This document shows, one piece after another, positions 17,846 through 25,770 of a stretch of 64,000 nucleotides of DNA. Under the pieces are notes generated by a model. It was not told the origin of the DNA, did not search any database, and was given only the letters and a program-made list of their open reading frames with translations. The translations under genes and the position numbers were made by a program. Within the stretch, counting starts at the first letter, position 1, and every line of letters begins with the position of its first letter. Location of the stretch: positions 1,364,001-1,428,000 of the forward strand of contig NZ_FYEZ01000001.1 in assembly GCF_900187395.1 (NCBI RefSeq). Direction: 5' to 3'. The stretch is from Kytococcus aerolatus. GTDB lineage: Bacteria; Actinomycetota; Actinomycetes; Actinomycetales; Dermatophilaceae.

Positions 17846-20800
17846 TCAGAGGGAGGCGTGCGGGCGGGGGTCGCCGTAGAACTGCAGGTCCCCGGTGGCC
17901 GTCATGAAGGTCGAGTCGGTGACCGTCCAGGTGTGGGCGGTGCGGTCGGTGCCGCGGATCGACACGAAGTTGTAGCGGTCCGCCGAGTAGACGGTGGCGC
18001 CCTCGGCCATCGAGCGGTCGAGGATGTCGGAGTCCACGGCGCGGGGGATGTCGCTGAAGCGGACCGAGCGGACCAGGTCGCCGTCGAAGAGCATCGCCCC
18101 GCCCTGGATGCGGCGCTCGTAGGAGTGCTCGGAGTCCGGGTAGCGCAGGACGACCGCACCGGTGGAGCGCAGCCACACCAGGTGGCACCACTTGCCGACG
18201 ATCGAGGCGTCGGTGTACGTGAAGGCCTCGACGAGGTCCGAGAGATAGCCCGGGCCGTAGAAGTTGTCGTCGTCCATCTTGGCGACGTACCGGCCGGAGG
18301 CGGCGTCGACGCCGAGGTTCATGCAGGCCCCCAGGGTGAGCTCCTGGTCGGCCCGCACGATGACGAGCTCCCGCACCCCGGCCTCGGTGGCCCGGCCCCG
18401 CAGGGCGTCCTCGTCGACCTGCAGGCCGTGCAGGACGAGCACGAGCTCGGTCTCCTGGTGGCGCTGGCGGCCGATGTTCGCGAAGACGTTGTCCAGCTCG
18501 TGCTCCCGGTTGGTGGGGACGACGGCGGAGACGGTGACGTCGCGGCGGGGCAGCTCCACCCCGGCGGCACCCAGCAGGGTGGCGGCGCGGTGGCCGGCGG
18601 TGTGGTGGGCGAGCACCTCGCGGTGCAGCAGGTGCCCCTCGCGGCTGCGCAGCTCCGGCTGCTGCATGCGGGCCACGACCTCGCTGCGGAAGTGCTTCTG
18701 GTCGGCGGCCACCGGGATCTCGCGGCCGAGCTCGCCGGGCAGGCGCCCACCGAGGCCGGCCGGGGTCACCATCGGGGTGGCGCTCGCGGCGGCGGCCACG
18801 GCCGTCCAGGCAGCCTGCGGGGAAGTGGCGCTCAGGTCGGTGAGGACACCGGCGCGGGGGAGGTGGCCCAGGCCCTCGGCGCGGGAGCCGGCGCGCTGGA
18901 CGCGCTTCTCCAGGCTGGTGGGCAGGGTCACCAGGCTCGACTTGCCCGGCAGGCGGACCACCGGGGTCTCGGCCTCGGGCAGGGGCTTGAGGCCGTCGGC
19001 CAGGATCTCCTGCAGGGCGCTGCCATCCGCCAGGGAGGAGAAGCCGTCGACCACGGTCAGGGCCTGCCCGGTGCGGGCCCCGATGCCGCCCTCGGCGACC
19101 GGGTTGGCCAGGCGCGGCTGGGCGGCCGGCTCGAGCAGCCCGACCTCCCGGCCCCACGCCGCGGCGGCCTCGTCACGGAGCTCGGGGGAGCTGGCGTACA
19201 GGTGGTCGACCCCCTGCAGCCAAGGCAGCTCCGGGAGCGGACCGGAGGTGACCCACAGCGCCACCGGCACCGAGCGCTCCCGCGCGGCGGAGACCACCGC
19301 GGAGACCGGCTCCTGGTCGCGGCCCATGCCGGGCACCAGCCCGTTCTGGAGCTGCAGCAGGGCCAGCTGCGCACCCTCCAGGGCGGCGTGCTCCCGGTCG
19401 GAGCGGTCGAGGGTGCGCTGGTCCCACTCGAAGGCCATGAGCTCGGCGAGGTCCGGGGAGAGGGCGACCGCCACGACGGCGTCGGCGGCGGGCAGGCCCC
19501 GGGAGGCCGGTCGGGCCGTCGGGAGCTCCTCCGCCGGAGCGTCCGCGGCGTCCTCCTGCGGGGCCGGGGTGCGCGGCTCCTGCGCCGGAGCGGGCGCGGC
19601 CCCCCGGGATCCCAGGACGCGGCGCGCAGCGCGTCGGGCCAGTCGGGCCGGGTCGCGCAGGGCGGCGGGAACGGTGCTGTTGGCCATCGTGATCTCCAAG
19701 GGGTAGAGCGCGGTCAGCGTGACGATATCGCGAGGGAAGCGGTGCTCCCGTGGGGGAATCGGTGCGCCGGGGGGTTGCGGGGGAGCCGGGGGGCAGGGGG
19801 CGCCGCCGGCCACGGCGCGCAGGGCGTCGAGGAAGACCGGGGCGGTGGACCACCAGGAGTGCTCGGCGACGGCCCGCTCCCGGCCCGCGGCGCCCAGCCG
19901 GGCCCGGGTGGTGTCGTCCCGGCGCCAGGCGAGCAGCTGCTCGAGGGCGGGACCGACACCGGCCGGGCCGAAGGGCACCACGGCGCCGCAGCGCCCCTGC
20001 TCCACCTCCGCCACCGCCAGCGGCAGGGGGGTGGTGAGGACCGGCAGACCGTGGGCCATGTACTCGAGGACCTTGGTCGGCATCGAGTGGCGGAAGTTCG
20101 GGGCGTCGTGCAGCAGGGAGACCCCGGCCAGGGCGCCCGGGAGCAGCTCGGCGGCCCGGGCGTTGGGCACGAACCCGTGGTGGACGAGGTCGCCGCGCTC
20201 GTGGGCGGCGGCCAGCTGGTCGGCGCACTCCCCGGTGGCCGGCCCGATGACGTGCAGGGTGCAGGCGCCCCCGGTGGCCTCCCGGAGCCCGCCGCCCAGC
20301 GCCACGAGCTCGGCGGCGCCCCGCAGCCGGGTGACATTCCCCAGGTAGACGACGCGCTCCTCGCCCGGCCCCGGGACGGGCCCCTCCGGCACGGGCACGC
20401 TGTTCGGGACGACCGTGTGCGGGCGGGAGAAGCGCTCCGCGTAGGCGTGCTCGGCCAGCAGCAGGGTCAGGTGACGCTCGGCGACCCGCTCCAGGAGGCG
20501 CACGAGGCGTGCCGCCCAGCCCCCGGTCGGGCCGGGCAGGTAGCGCCGGGTGGGCAGGGCCGCCGCCGGGTCCTCGTGCACGTCCCACACCACCCGGTCG
20601 GCCACCCCGGAGCCGGGGACGGCCAGCAGCAGCTCGGGGTCGTGCAGGAGCACGACGTCGTGCGCGCGCCCCTCGGTGCGCAGCAGCCGGCGGGCGGCGC
20701 GCAGGGCCGCTCCCCGCCGCAGCCCCCGGGCGTGCGGGAGGTCGATGCCGCGCAGGGCCCGCTCGGCGGTGGGGGCGGGCGGTCGCATCCCGTGGGCGGA

Positions 20801-20914
20801 GAAGGCCCCGGCCTGCGTCACCTGCCACCCGGCAGCCAGCATCGCCTCGATCTGGCGCTCGCGGATCCGCGCGTCCCCCGGGTGGTGGACGGTGCTGACG
20901 ACCAGGACCCGCAC
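17846..20914 (-). CDS. GT4 + CgeB-like + GT2 three-domain glycosyltransferase (possible fusion of two genes)
   Basis: One open frame of 1022 codons runs from a GTG at 20914, two bases after the ABC ATPase stop. Residues 1 to about 365 form a GT4 domain (VRVLVVSTVHHPGDARIRER, PTKVLEYMAHGLPVLTTPL). A proline-rich linker follows. Residues 410-1022 match the whole 629-residue CgeB-GT2 protein of 11356-13245 (EWDQRTLDR, AQPRLANPVAEGG, KMDDDNFYGPGYLSDLVEAF). Residue 410 is an ATG at 19687 with GGAG seven bases upstream, and its first residues resemble the paralogue's N-terminus, so the second part may be a gene of its own. The GT4 frame would then need a one-base shift in the C-rich linker to stop at 19714. 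It is either a real fusion or a sequence error. Confidence 0.8.
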   Translation of the reverse strand: MRVLVVSTVHHPGDARIRERQIEAMLAAGWQVTQAGAFSAHGMRPPAPTAERALRGIDLPHARGLRRGAALRAARRLLRTEGRAHDVVLLHDPELLLAVPGSGVADRVVWDVHEDPAAALPTRRYLPGPTGGWAARLVRLLERVAERHLTLLLAEHAYAERFSRPHTVVPNSVPVPEGPVPGPGEERVVYLGNVTRLRGAAELVALGGGLREATGGACTLHVIGPATGECADQLAAAHERGDLVHHGFVPNARAAELLPGALAGVSLLHDAPNFRHSMPTKVLEYMAHGLPVLTTPLPLAVAEVEQGRCGAVVPFGPAGVGPALEQLLAWRRDDTTRARLGAAGRERAVAEHSWWSTAPVFLDALRAVAGGAPCPPAPPQPPGAPIPPREHRFPRDIVTLTALYPLEITMANSTVPAALRDPARLARRAARRVLGSRGAAPAPAQEPRTPAPQEDAADAPAEELPTARPASRGLPAADAVVAVALSPDLAELMAFEWDQRTLDRSDREHAALEGAQLALLQLQNGLVPGMGRDQEPVSAVVSAARERSVPVALWVTSGPLPELPWLQGVDHLYASSPELRDEAAAAWGREVGLLEPAAQPRLANPVAEGGIGARTGQALTVVDGFSSLADGSALQEILADGLKPLPEAETPVVRLPGKSSLVTLPTSLEKRVQRAGSRAEGLGHLPRAGVLTDLSATSPQAAWTAVAAAASATPMVTPAGLGGRLPGELGREIPVAADQKHFRSEVVARMQQPELRSREGHLLHREVLAHHTAGHRAATLLGAAGVELPRRDVTVSAVVPTNREHELDNVFANIGRQRHQETELVLVLHGLQVDEDALRGRATEAGVRELVIVRADQELTLGACMNLGVDAASGRYVAKMDDDNFYGPGYLSDLVEAFTYTDASIVGKWCHLVWLRSTGAVVLRYPDSEHSYERRIQGGAMLFDGDLVRSVRFSDIPRAVDSDILDRSMAEGATVYSADRYNFVSIRGTDRTAHTWTVTDSTFMTATGDLQFYGDPRPHASL
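19687..19800 (-). other. Junction with internal start codon and C-rich tract inside the three-domain gene
   Basis: The minus strand reads a run of C-blocks (five to six C each) between about 19760 and 19800, then TTGGAGATCACG before the ATG at 19687. In the neighbouring frame the GT4 part would end with ISSR and a stop at 19714, leaving a 26-base gap to that ATG. This is the place to look for an indel that separates two genes. Confidence 0.6.
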
Positions 20915-20916
20915 GC

Positions 20917-21783
20917 TCAACCCTCCGACGAGGGCTTCGGCGTCGCGGCCGTCTGCGCCTTGGCCTCCGCCCGCGCCTTGGCGCGGCGCCACCGGGCACG
21001 ACGGGCCTCGAGGCTGTCCTCCTCGTACGCGGCCAGGACCTCCTCGGCCGGTCCGTCCATCCGGATCCGCCCGGCGTCCATCCACAGGGCGCGGTCGCAC
21101 TGACGACGGATCGTGGCGTTGGAGTGGCTCACCATGAACACGGTGCCGGCCTCCTGCCGGATCTGCGCGATCCGCTCCTGGGCCCGCTCCTTGAAGTCCG
21201 CGTCACCCGTGGCCAGCGCCTCGTCGACGACGAGGACGTCCGGCACCACGGCGGTGGAGATCGCGAAGCGCAGGCGGGCCGCCATGCCCGAGGAGTAGGA
21301 CTTCATCGGCAGGTTCACGGCGTCACCGAGGCCGGAGAACTCGATGATCGAGTCGAGCCGCTCGGTGACCTCCCGCCGGCTCAGGCCCAGCGCCTGGCAC
21401 CCGATCTGGATGTTGCGCACCCCGGAGAGGGCCGGCATGAGCACGGCGTTCACCCCGAGCAGGGTGCTGCGGCCCTGCACCCAGATGCGCCCGGAGGTCG
21501 GGGGCAGCAGACCCGCGATGGCGCGCAGGAGGGTCGACTTGCCCGAGCCGTTGCGGCCGATGAGCCCGATCGACTCCCCCTCGTGGGCCACGAAGGTGAC
21601 GTCGCGGACGGCGTGGACCATGCCCTGCCCGCCACCGATGGCCCGGTGACCGGCGCGGGCGATCGCGCTGCGACGGCCGGAGTCGGTCGTCTGGGCGGCG
21701 CGGTGCTCGCCGGTGCCGAAGACGCGGTAGTGGACGTCGACGTGGTCGACGACGACCGTGGGGGGTGCCTCAGCCGCGGCCAT
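20917..21783 (-). CDS. Polysaccharide ABC transporter ATP-binding protein (Wzt/TagH type)
   Basis: Predicted 288 residues. Walker A GRNGSGKST near residue 78, signature YSSGMAARLRFA near residue 172 and Walker B VLVVDEALATGD. It belongs to the ABC-2 subfamily that exports teichoic acids and O-antigen polymers (GLLPPTSGRIWVQGRSTLLG is typical). There is no C-terminal carbohydrate-recognition domain of the long Wzt kind; the tail is charged and Ala-rich (ARRARWRRAKARAEAKA). The gene overlaps the permease gene by 14 bases, and the glycosyltransferase gene follows two bases later. It powers export of the island polymer. Confidence 0.92.
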   Translation of the reverse strand: MAAAEAPPTVVVDHVDVHYRVFGTGEHRAAQTTDSGRRSAIARAGHRAIGGGQGMVHAVRDVTFVAHEGESIGLIGRNGSGKSTLLRAIAGLLPPTSGRIWVQGRSTLLGVNAVLMPALSGVRNIQIGCQALGLSRREVTERLDSIIEFSGLGDAVNLPMKSYSSGMAARLRFAISTAVVPDVLVVDEALATGDADFKERAQERIAQIRQEAGTVFMVSHSNATIRRQCDRALWMDAGRIRMDGPAEEVLAAYEEDSLEARRARWRRAKARAEAKAQTAATPKPSSEG

Positions 21784-22717
21784 AGGTGCCCTCCCCCCGC
21801 CAGAACCAGATCATGCCGACGGCCGGCAGCACCACGGCCCACGCGGCCGCCGCGCCCCAGGTCGCCGGGTCCACCGGGGACTCCCCCATGAGGCTCTGCC
21901 GCACCAGGTTCAGGACCACCGCGATCGGCTGGTAGGTCATGACCGTCACCAGCCAGTCCGGTGCACCGGAGGAGGACAGGTAGTGGTCCACGCTGTAGAA
22001 GACGCCGGAGACGTAGCGGAGCAGGCGGATCACCAGGGGGATGAAGTTCGCCGCGTCCCGCGAGTCGTGGACGACGCGCGACAGCACGAGCCCGATGCCC
22101 ATCGAGATCATGCTCGTCATGAGCAGGGCCACCGGGAAGAGCAGCCACTTCAGGCTCGGCCGCTCCCCGGTGAGCACCATGATCACCATGAGCACCGCGA
22201 AGGTGGGGGCGGCGGCCACCATCTCCGTGAGCACCTTCGCGACGGGCAGCAGCGCCCGGGGGAAGGACAGGGAGCGCACCAGGTTCACCGACCCCGTGAC
22301 GGCCTTGGAGCCGGAGCTCATGACCGTGGAGAGGAAGGTGAAGGTGAAGATCCCGGAGGTCAGGAAGCCGACGTAGTTCTCCGTGCCGCCCCGGGTGCCC
22401 AGGAGCAGACCGAAGATCAGGTAGTAGGCGCCGGCCAGGAGGATCGGGTTGAGCACCGTCCACACCTGGCCGAGGCGGGACTCCTGGGTCTTCGCGAAGG
22501 CCTGGGCGGTGGCCAGGGTCCAGAGGAACTGGCGCCGCCCCCACAGGTCCCGCAGGTACTGCCCGAACGGGGGGCGGTGGCCGACCCGGGTCAGTCCGTG
22601 GCGGCGGGCGATCTCCTCCAGCTCGGCCGAGCTGGGAACACGCGCAGCCGCCCCGGCGGCTGACGTTCCGTCAGTCGGCAGGGCGGCGGGGAGGTCCCCC
22701 GTGGGGGATGGGCTCAC
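21770..22717 (-). CDS. Polysaccharide ABC transporter permease (Wzm/TagG type)
   Basis: Predicted 315 residues with six membrane helices after an Ala/Pro-rich cytoplasmic N-terminus. SRLGQVWTVLNPILLAGAYY, FLTSGIFTFTFLSTVMSSG and VKNLVRSLSFPRA-like residues (NLVRSLSFPRALLP) are hallmarks of the ABC-2 polysaccharide permeases. GTG at 22717 overlaps the dehydrogenase stop (GTGA), and the gene end overlaps the ATPase gene start. It forms the membrane channel with the ATPase. Confidence 0.92.
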   Translation of the reverse strand: MSPSPTGDLPAALPTDGTSAAGAAARVPSSAELEEIARRHGLTRVGHRPPFGQYLRDLWGRRQFLWTLATAQAFAKTQESRLGQVWTVLNPILLAGAYYLIFGLLLGTRGGTENYVGFLTSGIFTFTFLSTVMSSGSKAVTGSVNLVRSLSFPRALLPVAKVLTEMVAAAPTFAVLMVIMVLTGERPSLKWLLFPVALLMTSMISMGIGLVLSRVVHDSRDAANFIPLVIRLLRYVSGVFYSVDHYLSSSGAPDWLVTVMTYQPIAVVLNLVRQSLMGESPVDPATWGAAAAWAVVLPAVGMIWFWRGEGTYGRG

Positions 22718-23979
22718 AGGCGCTGGGAGGTCTCGGAGTCGGTGGTGACGCCGCGGGTGTCGAGGAAGCGCACGGCGGCCTCGGAGAGGGCCTGGGCGTC
22801 GTACTCGCGGTGGTTCTGGACCAGGATGGTCAGGTCGGCCTTCTTCACGCCCTCCAGCGCGTCGGTGACCTTGGTGGCGTCGTCGCCCAGGGCCTTCCAC
22901 TGCTCGACCTTGGGGTCGTGGAACTGGACGGTGGCGCCCTTGGCGGCCAGGGCCTGGGCCAGGGGGACGGCCGGGGACTCGCGCTGGTCGGCGATGTTCG
23001 GCTTGTAGGTGACGCCCAGGAGCAGGACGGTGGCGCCCTTGAGGGCCTTGCCGTCCTCGTTGAGGGCGTCCTGGGCGCGGGAGACCACGTAGGCGGGCAT
23101 CCGGGTGTTGATCTCCTGGGCCAGCTCCACGAAGCGGAAGGGGTAGCCCAGGCGGGAGCGCACGTTGTGGCTCAGGTAGTTCGGGTCGATCGGGATGCAG
23201 TGGCCGCCGACGCCGGGGCCGGGGTAGAAGGCCTGGAAGCCGAAGGGCTTGGTCTTGGCGGCCTCGATGACGTCCCACAGGTCGATGCCCAGCTCGTGGC
23301 AGAAGCCGGCCATCTCGTTGACCAGGGCGATGTTGATGTGCCGGTAGGTGTTCTCCAGCAGCTTGGCGGTCTCGGCCTCGCGGGTGCCCTTGGCGCGCAC
23401 GACGGTGTCGACGAAGGACTCGTAGAAGGCGGCCGCGGCGTTGCCGCACTCGGGGGTGTAGCCGCCGACGACCTTGGGGGTGTTCTTCGCGCCGAACTTC
23501 TCGTTGCCCGGGTCGATGCGCTCGGGGGAGAAGGCCAGGTGGAAGTCCTTCCCGGCGGTCAGGCCGGAGAGCTCCTCGAGGATGGGGCGCACGACCTCGT
23601 CGGTGGTGCCCGGGTAGGTGGTGGACTCCAGGATGACGGTCATGCCGGGCTGGAGGTTGCGGCCGATGGTGGCGGTGGCCCCCTCGACGGCGCGCAGGTC
23701 GGGGCCGCCCTCGTCGGACAGGGGGGTCGGCACGCAGATCACGACGGTCTTGGCCCCGGCGATGACGGTCTCGTCCGTGGAGGCCCGGTAGCCGGTGGCG
23801 AGCATCTCGGCGATGTCGGCGTCGGACAGGTCGTCCACGTGCGAGACCCCCGAGTTCAGGGCGTCCACCAGGGACTGGGTGATGTCGAAGCCCACCACCG
23901 ACAGGCCGGCCTTGGCCGCCTCCTGCGCGAGCGGAAGGCCCACATATCCCTGGCCGACGATCACAACGTCAGTAGTCAC
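22714..23979 (-). CDS. wecC: Nucleotide-sugar dehydrogenase (UDP-ManNAc or UDP-GlcNAc dehydrogenase)
   Basis: Predicted 421 residues. GQGYVGLPLAQ is the NAD-binding motif; SPERIDPGN and PGPGVGGHCIPIDPNYLS (catalytic Cys near residue 265) mark the WecC/WbpA subfamily rather than UDP-glucose dehydrogenases. It makes UDP-ManNAcA or UDP-GlcNAcA; the presence of a 2-epimerase gene at 10247-11356 favours ManNAcA. The GTG start at 23979 follows GAAGGAG at five bases. Upstream, TAGCAT near 24034 on the minus strand could be the -10. First gene of a run with the ABC exporter and two glycosyltransferases. Confidence 0.9.
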   Translation of the reverse strand: MTTDVVIVGQGYVGLPLAQEAAKAGLSVVGFDITQSLVDALNSGVSHVDDLSDADIAEMLATGYRASTDETVIAGAKTVVICVPTPLSDEGGPDLRAVEGATATIGRNLQPGMTVILESTTYPGTTDEVVRPILEELSGLTAGKDFHLAFSPERIDPGNEKFGAKNTPKVVGGYTPECGNAAAAFYESFVDTVVRAKGTREAETAKLLENTYRHINIALVNEMAGFCHELGIDLWDVIEAAKTKPFGFQAFYPGPGVGGHCIPIDPNYLSHNVRSRLGYPFRFVELAQEINTRMPAYVVSRAQDALNEDGKALKGATVLLLGVTYKPNIADQRESPAVPLAQALAAKGATVQFHDPKVEQWKALGDDATKVTDALEGVKKADLTILVQNHREYDAQALSEAAVRFLDTRGVTTDSETSQRL

Positions 23980-24095
23980 ACGAACTCCTTCAAAGGTCTG
24001 CCTGCGTCACCGTCAGTCCACGATCAACCCTCCCATGCTACCCGCGTGGCGGCTCCCTCCGTCCCCGAACGGCCGGTGGGAGGGCGTGAGACCCC

Positions 24096-24674
24096 TCACC
24101 GACCACCGCGGGCCCGCCGGTGCCGGTCCGCCAGCACGCGGAGCGCCTCCAGCTGCTCGGGGGCCAGCCCGTCCGGGCCCGCCCGCCAGACCTGCTGGGC
24201 CCCGAAGCCGGTCACCAGGTCGGCGAGCCGCTGGCCGACCACCTCGGGCGTGGCCGCGTGCTCCGGGACGAGGTCGAAGGGGCAGCCGGTCTCCCGGGCC
24301 GCGGCGACCGCCGCCTCGCTGGCCAGGAGCACCGGCCGGAACCACGGCTGCTCGACCTGCTGCCGCGCCACCGCCACCAGGGCCTGCTCCTCGTGCGCTC
24401 CGAGGTGGTGCACCTCCACCCCGACGACGGGCCACAGCTCGGGGCCGGGGTCCTGCGGGTACCGGGCGGCGCGGGCCGCGACCGCGGCCTCCTGGGTGGT
24501 CAGCGGGTGCACCCGCTCCGGGGGGTCGGTGGCCGCCAGCCGACCCAGGACGTCCACGAGCGCGGGCCGCGCCCGGATCGCGCGCACGGCGGAGCGGAGC
24601 GCCCAGCGGACCGCCGGGTGCCGCCGGGCCCGCCACCGTCGGGGAGGTCGGGGAGTCGTCCGTCGCTCAGCCAC
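24096..24674 (-). CDS. Hypothetical protein in glycosyltransferase operon
   Basis: Predicted 192 residues; I do not recognise a family. The N-terminus is very basic (RRTTPRPPRRWRARRHP), followed by a mixed alpha/beta region with ELWPVVGVEVHHLGAHEEQA, CPFDLVPEHAATPEVVG and GFGAQQVWRAG. No signal peptide or membrane helix. The GTG start overlaps the end of the upstream MurG-like gene by 8 bases, so it is cotranslated with it. The position suggests a helper of the two glycosyltransferases in front of it, but that is only inference from context. Confidence 0.7.
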   Translation of the reverse strand: MAERRTTPRPPRRWRARRHPAVRWALRSAVRAIRARPALVDVLGRLAATDPPERVHPLTTQEAAVAARAARYPQDPGPELWPVVGVEVHHLGAHEEQALVAVARQQVEQPWFRPVLLASEAAVAAARETGCPFDLVPEHAATPEVVGQRLADLVTGFGAQQVWRAGPDGLAPEQLEALRVLADRHRRARGGR

Positions 24675-25770
24675 CCCGCACCTCCCGGATCAGGTCGGCG
24701 ATGGCCGCGGCCGCTGCGGGGGCCCCGTTGCCGGGGTCGGCAGCGATCGCGGCCCGGGCCATCCCCCCGCCCTCGGCCAGCAGGCGGTCCACGGCCGCGA
24801 GCACCCGGGGCGGGGAGACCTCCGGCAGGTCCACCGCCCACCCGCGGGCGGCGGCGAACCCGGTGCGGCGGGCTTGGTCGTCCAGGGCCGTGGCCGGGTT
24901 GGGGGCGAACGCGCTGGGCAGCCCGAGGCGGAGCGACTCGTGGAAGCTGTTGTACCCACCGGCCACCACGCCCAGGTCGAAGGCGGCCAGGCAGTGGGCC
25001 ACCGGGAAGTCCTGCACCACGTGCACCCCGGGGGTGGAGACGGGGCGCCGGGAGATGGCGGCGTGGGTGACGCAGGGCACGATGCCCCGCTCCCGCAGCG
25101 CGGAGGCGGTCGCGCCCACCAGGCCGGTGGTGTCGTTGATGTTGCCGGCGCCCAGCGAGACCAGGGCGAGGCGACCCTCCGTCGGCAGGCCGAGCCGGGC
25201 GCGGGCGGTGGCCCGGTCCAGCAGGTCGGTGCGGTCCACCATCGTCACCGGGCCCACCCGCACCAGGTGCCGCCCGGAGTCCCGGGAGGTGGCGCCCACG
25301 TCGGCCGCGGCGGCCAGGTCGCCCGGCTCGACGACGCGGTCGAACCAGGCGGACCTGCGCACCTGGTCGGTGGCCAGGCCGGGGCGCCACATCCCGCGTC
25401 GGGACCACACCCAGCGCGTCTGCGGGTGGGCGTCGATGACCTCGTCGATCCCCCGGTAGGGGTGGGTCCCGTCGAAGACCACGACATCGGGCCGGACGCG
25501 GTCCAGGACGTCGCTGAGGCGCTGCACGAGGAAGGGGCGCCAGGCCGCCGGGCGGAGGCCCGTGGACCCCGTGCTCGGCAGGTACTCCACGTCGTACCCC
25601 AGGCGGCGGACCAGCGGGGCGGCGGTGGAGAGGGAGAGGAAGGAGGTCCGGACCCCCGGCAGGGCGCCCGGGAGGTGGCGGGCGTAGGCGAGCAGCCGGG
25701 CGAGGTGCCCCATCCCGGTGCCGTTGCTGGACATCATGAGCACCCGGGGCCCGGGGGCGCGGGGGGTCAC
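24667..25770 (-). CDS. MurG-like (GT28-type) glycosyltransferase
   Basis: Predicted 367 residues with a GT-B layout. The N-terminus VLMMSSNGTGMGHLARLLAY contains the glycine-rich acceptor-side loop, and the C-terminal half has LALVSLGAGNINDT and GVVAGGYNSFHESLRLGLPS, which resembles the UDP-binding region of MurG-type enzymes. No membrane helix; probably membrane-associated at the inner face. The GTG at 25770 overlaps the stop of the upstream gene (GTGA), so the longer open frame upstream was not used. Transfers an unknown sugar to a lipid- or polymer-linked acceptor. Confidence 0.8.
   Translation of the reverse strand: MTPRAPGPRVLMMSSNGTGMGHLARLLAYARHLPGALPGVRTSFLSLSTAAPLVRRLGYDVEYLPSTGSTGLRPAAWRPFLVQRLSDVLDRVRPDVVVFDGTHPYRGIDEVIDAHPQTRWVWSRRGMWRPGLATDQVRRSAWFDRVVEPGDLAAAADVGATSRDSGRHLVRVGPVTMVDRTDLLDRATARARLGLPTEGRLALVSLGAGNINDTTGLVGATASALRERGIVPCVTHAAISRRPVSTPGVHVVQDFPVAHCLAAFDLGVVAGGYNSFHESLRLGLPSAFAPNPATALDDQARRTGFAAARGWAVDLPEVSPPRVLAAVDRLLAEGGGMARAAIAADPGNGAPAAAAAIADLIREVRGG

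Noticed and set aside
15538-17907. Long plus-strand open frame opposite the GT4 gene
   Set aside because: Val/Gly/His-rich translation without domains, antisense to a clear GT4 enzyme.
19687-20914. Calling the GT4 part as a separate normal gene ending at 19714
   Set aside because: The sequence as given has no stop in the GT4 frame, so the continuous frame is reported, with the alternative noted as a finding.
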